The notes under the pieces are model-generated. The model saw nothing but the letters and a program-made list of their open reading frames with translations. It was not told where the DNA came from and did not search any database. Below are positions 29,064 through 32,037 of a stretch of 32,037 nucleotides of DNA, piece by piece. Within the stretch, counting starts at the first letter, position 1, and each line of letters opens with the position of its first letter. The translations under genes were made by a program, and so were the position numbers. Origin of the DNA: an uncultured Candidatus Nitrosopumilus sp. (lineage in GTDB: Archaea; Thermoproteota; Nitrososphaeria; Nitrososphaerales; Nitrosopumilaceae). The stretch spans positions 1 to 32,037 of the forward strand of contig CAJQRN010000046.1 of NCBI GenBank assembly GCA_905612295.1, read 5' to 3'.

Positions 29064-30956
29064 TTATGAAATTTTTAAAACATCCCAATATGCTTTAGGG
29101 ACAATATTGCGTGTTTGATTTACTAAATTATTAATTGTTGAATCAATCACATATGTTCTTGCCCAATCATCCTCGGATCTTATAGATCTTCCAAAACCTT
29201 GCAATATTTTCATCATGGTTTCAGAGCTATACCAGGACGGAAATTTGTTCATTTTTGCTCTTACTCTTGTATCTCCTAGTGATTTGTATGGCGCTTTGGC
29301 TATAATTTGAAATCTGGAATCATCGTCTTTAAGGTCAACTCCCTCCCACAAGGATGAAGATAAAAGAACACTTGAGGGGGTTGCTCGATGCTGTGCAATT
29401 TTTTCATCTTGGGTGGTTCCGTCAGAATTACTAGAATGGCAGATTCGAATTCTTTTTTTATTCTCAGGCGACAACTGGCTTAAAATATCAAAACATCTTT
29501 TTTTGGATGAAGTCAAAATCAATCCTCGCTCATGCTTGTGTTTTGTAAGTATTTCATCAATTTTTCTTATAGCGTTTTGCTCGTCTGCAAATGAACTGCG
29601 TGAATTTAAAAATGCCACATCCAAAAATTCTACTTTTCTGTGCTCATAAAGAAAAGGGGATTTAGGAGTATCAATAAACGCAACATGTTTCTCATCCAGT
29701 CCCATTGTTTCACAAAAGTTTTTTTTGTTAATTGTAGCAGACATAAAAATTTGATATTCAGTGTTAAAGAAATCATCCACATATTTTGAAATAAGTAATG
29801 GCTTAATTGAAATTGTTACAGAGTTGCCAAAATCATTACTGTTATCGCTTATAAGAAAATTTTTCGGATCACTTTCAATTTGACCAATGAAATCTGAAAA
29901 TTTTTTGAAATTATCATCATAGTATTCTAATATTTTTAAATCGCCATCATTTCCTTTTATTTCAGCATACTGTGTTGCGTAAAATTTCTTCATTGCAACC
30001 AACAATGCAGTCAATTCTTTAACGTCTGAAATATTGTATCGGCTAAGATCTATCTTGCATTCATCTAACTGTTTGTTTGAAATATCAATTCCAATAAAAT
30101 TAATTATTTGATCCTCTATCCCATGCGCCTCATCAAAAATAGAAACTTTTTTTTCTAAATACTCAGCAAATACAGATTTGTTTTTCATTAATTGAAAAAA
30201 TCCAGAATAATTCCATACTGAAAAATTAGATATTAATCCAAAATATTTTTGAAAATAATATGTGCAAGTACTCTCATTTAGTTTAGTATCAAAAGTGACA
30301 TCCTTTATGAGCGGTTTAAACGTGCAAAATGTTTTAATTGTTTTTCCTTCTGAATTTTCTTCCGTCCCTTCTAAACAAACACCCTTCTCACAAGTATGAC
30401 CCAATTCTTTTGCTAGAATCGGATCATCAACTTTGTGCTCACCCATTATTTTTAAACATTCAAAATTAGATTTGCCTTTAACAGATTTCAAAATTGGAAA
30501 ATCCCGAGTATATTGATCCTGCAGACTCTTAGATTTAGTGATAAAAAATCCAGTTCCAAAATATTTTGCAATGGCCATGCCTATGGCAGACTTTCCCACA
30601 CCAGTTGGAGCAGAAATAACGATTTTTTTAAATCCTAATTTGATATTAGTTTCAATTTCTTTAAGAATTTGTTTTTGAATATCTCTAGGAATAATTTCTG
30701 GTGGAAAGTATTCCTCAATTTTGGAAATTGGAGCAGTTCTAATCGTAGGCGTATCTTTAATTATTTTTCCAGGAATTGTTGGAGGATGAGTAGTTTTGCT
30801 AAATTTATTGATATATTCAGATATGGTGCCATCAACAGTTCCAGAATTGATAAAATAACGTTCAACATTACCATTACAATCGCATTGTATTCCAACTGTC
30901 TTACTGCCAATTGGAGTTGCTTTAATTGTGGATTTGCATATTGGGCATTCAGTCAT
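29064..30956 (-). CDS. DinG/XPD-type superfamily 2 DNA helicase with N-terminal zinc motif
   Basis: The 630-residue helicase opens with ECPICKST and GIQCDCNG (Cys4, 7, 25, 27), a small zinc ribbon not usual in XPD. Walker A is SAPTGVGKS (116-124) and motif II FDEAHG (about 274-279). Between them Cys167, 189, 194, 211 and 231 include the four ligands of the Fe-S cluster that XPD/DinG helicases need for 5'-3' unwinding. C-terminal motifs include FMSATINKK, LLSSSLWEGVDL and ILQGFGRSIRSEDDW. It is probably a repair or replication-fork helicase; the choice between XPD and DinG is not made here. It is divergent from the 31153 gene. Confidence 0.9.
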   Translation of the reverse strand: MTECPICKSTIKATPIGSKTVGIQCDCNGNVERYFINSGTVDGTISEYINKFSKTTHPPTIPGKIIKDTPTIRTAPISKIEEYFPPEIIPRDIQKQILKEIETNIKLGFKKIVISAPTGVGKSAIGMAIAKYFGTGFFITKSKSLQDQYTRDFPILKSVKGKSNFECLKIMGEHKVDDPILAKELGHTCEKGVCLEGTEENSEGKTIKTFCTFKPLIKDVTFDTKLNESTCTYYFQKYFGLISNFSVWNYSGFFQLMKNKSVFAEYLEKKVSIFDEAHGIEDQIINFIGIDISNKQLDECKIDLSRYNISDVKELTALLVAMKKFYATQYAEIKGNDGDLKILEYYDDNFKKFSDFIGQIESDPKNFLISDNSNDFGNSVTISIKPLLISKYVDDFFNTEYQIFMSATINKKNFCETMGLDEKHVAFIDTPKSPFLYEHRKVEFLDVAFLNSRSSFADEQNAIRKIDEILTKHKHERGLILTSSKKRCFDILSQLSPENKKRIRICHSSNSDGTTQDEKIAQHRATPSSVLLSSSLWEGVDLKDDDSRFQIIAKAPYKSLGDTRVRAKMNKFPSWYSSETMMKILQGFGRSIRSEDDWARTYVIDSTINNLVNQTRNIVPKAYWDVLKIS

Positions 30957-31152
30957 ATTCTACAGAGTTAAAATTTAGGTCAAATAAATAACAAGTGTCA
31001 GATAAAAAAATGAGAATGTGTTTAGTGACAAAGATTCTTAGTTTTAGTGTCTTAAATGAAAATAACTAATCAGTCTAATTTCAAATAGTTTAAAATTTTG
31101 TAAATCACAATATAATTTACTTTTTATATCTAATTTTACGTCAATCAATAGA

Positions 31153-31365
31153 TTGAAAATTATAATAAAAAATGGAGAATCAGTTGAAACATATCATGGC
31201 GCTGGCGATGTAGTTGTACTTCCAAAAAGCAAACTAGTTAGAAGATTTGATGAATATGGTTCTTTAATTGAAGAATACAAACTTGTGGATAAAAAAATCA
31301 TGTTAGATGATGACCTTGATAATGATCAAACTGAAATTGTTGTAACTTTAGTTGTGGAAAATTAA
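31153..31365 (+). CDS. Unrecognised 70-aa acidic protein
   Basis: It begins with TTG at 31153 (MKIIIKNGESVETYHGAGDV) and continues VVLPKSKLVRRFDEYGSLIEEYKL, then an acidic LDDDLDNDQTE and IVVTLVVEN. It looks like a small beta-rich domain with an acidic loop. No earlier ATG is in frame. A TATA-like stretch (TTTTTATATCTAATT, about 31121-31135) lies roughly 20-30 bases upstream. No family is recognised. Confidence 0.55.
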   Translation: MKIIIKNGESVETYHGAGDVVVLPKSKLVRRFDEYGSLIEEYKLVDKKIMLDDDLDNDQTEIVVTLVVEN

Positions 31366-31423
31366 TAATTCTAAATAATACCATAATTGTATATCATATT
31401 TGTCAACAAGACAAAGTAGATTG

Positions 31424-31591
31424 TTAGATATCTTGTTGAGGCTCTAGTAAATGCCTCACACAATCACCACATAATCTGTCATCTTCGCTCATAGATGACG
31501 GTATGCTCATTCCAAACATTGATTCTAAATTTTCTGATGAAAATTTGTCAATTCTTTCCAATTCTTTTTTGCATTTGAAACAATCAACCAC
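31424..31591 (-). CDS. 55-aa protein with two CxxC motifs
   Basis: From a GTG (31589-31591) it reads MVDCFKCKKELERIDKFSSE, then SMSEDDRLCGDCVRHLLEPQ. Two CxxC pairs about 36 residues apart suggest one zinc ribbon with a flexible acidic/Met-Ser-rich loop between. An in-frame stop shortly upstream leaves GTG as the earliest good start. No family is recognised. Confidence 0.55.
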   Translation of the reverse strand: MVDCFKCKKELERIDKFSSENLESMFGMSIPSSMSEDDRLCGDCVRHLLEPQQDI

Positions 31592-31798
31592 TCTATTTTC
31601 TAATCCTCTCTAATAGATTAGTTTTATTTTTCTACCTAAATCACATACCAAGGAAATTGTTGAAATAAGTAACAATTGTCACGTAAGAGAAACTGTGCAT
31701 ATGTTTCAGTAACAAAAATTTGTACTTTTGGTAATAATTACAGATTAAAACAAGTATGCTGTATGAATTTATTTTAATAATTAATTTTTGAATAAATT

Positions 31799-32032
31799 CT
31801 ATCGTGTACCGTGATCTTCCTCATCCAATTTATCGTCATCATCATTATCGTGACCACCAGCACCATATCCTCCGTCATATCCTCCGATGTTAGGGTTTGC
31901 TCTAACAGCAACAATGCCAACAACGACAATCACATTGATAGCAACAAAAATCATTAACCCAGTAATACCAATTAGGAAATATATTCCCATTCCAATTAAT
32001 ATTAAAAATAATATTATCTTCTTACGGCTCAT
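31799..32032 (-). CDS. Small membrane protein with Gly/Asp-rich tail (77 aa)
   Basis: After a basic start (MSRKK) come two hydrophobic segments (about 6-24, IILFLILIGMGIYFLIGIT, and about 25-43, GLMIFVAINVIVVVGIVAV), then a soluble tail NPNIGGYDGGYGAGGHDNDDDD ending in KLDEEDHGTR. The tail, with its Gly, Asp and His residues, could bind metal ions, but that is a guess. The start is 5 bases from the window edge, so an upstream in-frame start cannot be ruled out. Confidence 0.6.
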   Translation of the reverse strand: MSRKKIILFLILIGMGIYFLIGITGLMIFVAINVIVVVGIVAVRANPNIGGYDGGYGAGGHDNDDDDKLDEEDHGTR

Positions 32033-32037
32033 TCAAA

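Noticed and set aside
1-32037. CRISPR arrays, insertion sequences, rRNA genes
   Set aside because: No regularly spaced repeats, no transposase motif and no rRNA-like sequence were seen on either strand.

Overview
The window looks like chromosome of an ammonia-oxidising thaumarchaeon (Nitrosopumilus/Nitrosarchaeum type). The DNA is visibly AT-rich. Many genes start with TTG or GTG. First genes of operons have a TATA-like box about 20-30 bases before the start codon and no Shine-Dalgarno site, as in leaderless archaeal mRNAs, whereas genes inside operons have GGAG-type sites and ATGA/TTGA overlaps. Archaeal PurP, archaeal-type tRNAs, a TatA/TatC pair and a DinG/XPD-type helicase fit this. The lineage is inferred from gene content, not from a marker gene.

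Layout. (1) 1-5624 is core genome: partial gene, UbiX, SRPBCC protein, convergent TatA and TatC, a secreted membrane-anchored GSDH-family sugar dehydrogenase, a 50-aa membrane peptide, PurP and a small anchored Cys protein. (2) 5640-8220 is an accessory junction: a strongly folded RNA candidate, a 100-bp nested inverted repeat, a zinc-ribbon mini-gene, a tyrosine recombinase, a 43-aa zinc peptide and a gene-free stretch with a direct repeat. (3) 8221-11126 is a tight five-gene minus-strand operon of mostly unrecognised proteins, divergent from an HTH-CBS regulator, with an inverted repeat between them. (4) 11128-11324 holds tRNA-Arg(TCT) and tRNA-Val(GAC), the latter with C at position 33. (5) 11436-20430 is a defence island: a C5 methyltransferase, a convergent Eco47II-like endonuclease, then a collinear UvrD-helicase/RecB-like-nuclease fusion, McrB and McrC. 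McrB carries several EVE/PUA-like segments and has an apparent 1-nt frameshift at its C terminus. (6) 20418-21567 is a minus-strand operon of six tiny overlapping genes headed by a perfect palindrome. (7) 21783-23265 holds small zinc/TPR-like genes, a decayed partial gene duplication and an integrase-repeat mini-protein. (8) 23325-25068 holds a 3-methyladenine DNA glycosylase and a four-SAP PD-(D/E)XK nuclease. (9) 25388-32032 holds scattered small genes, a flavodoxin, an HNH nuclease, a DinG/XPD-like helicase and several tiny Cys-rich proteins.

How the genes may work together. The C5 methyltransferase/Eco47II-like pair is a type II restriction-modification system, probably of the GGNCC/GGWCC class. 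McrBC is a modification-dependent restriction system only kilobases away, so its reader domains should tolerate the host mark. The two small-gene operons (8221-10461 and 20418-21567) share a zinc-ribbon sequence pattern and ATAGTAT-containing inverted repeats at their promoters, which suggests one common regulator, possibly the HTH-CBS protein at 10551. All functional statements come from reading motifs by eye; no database search was run.
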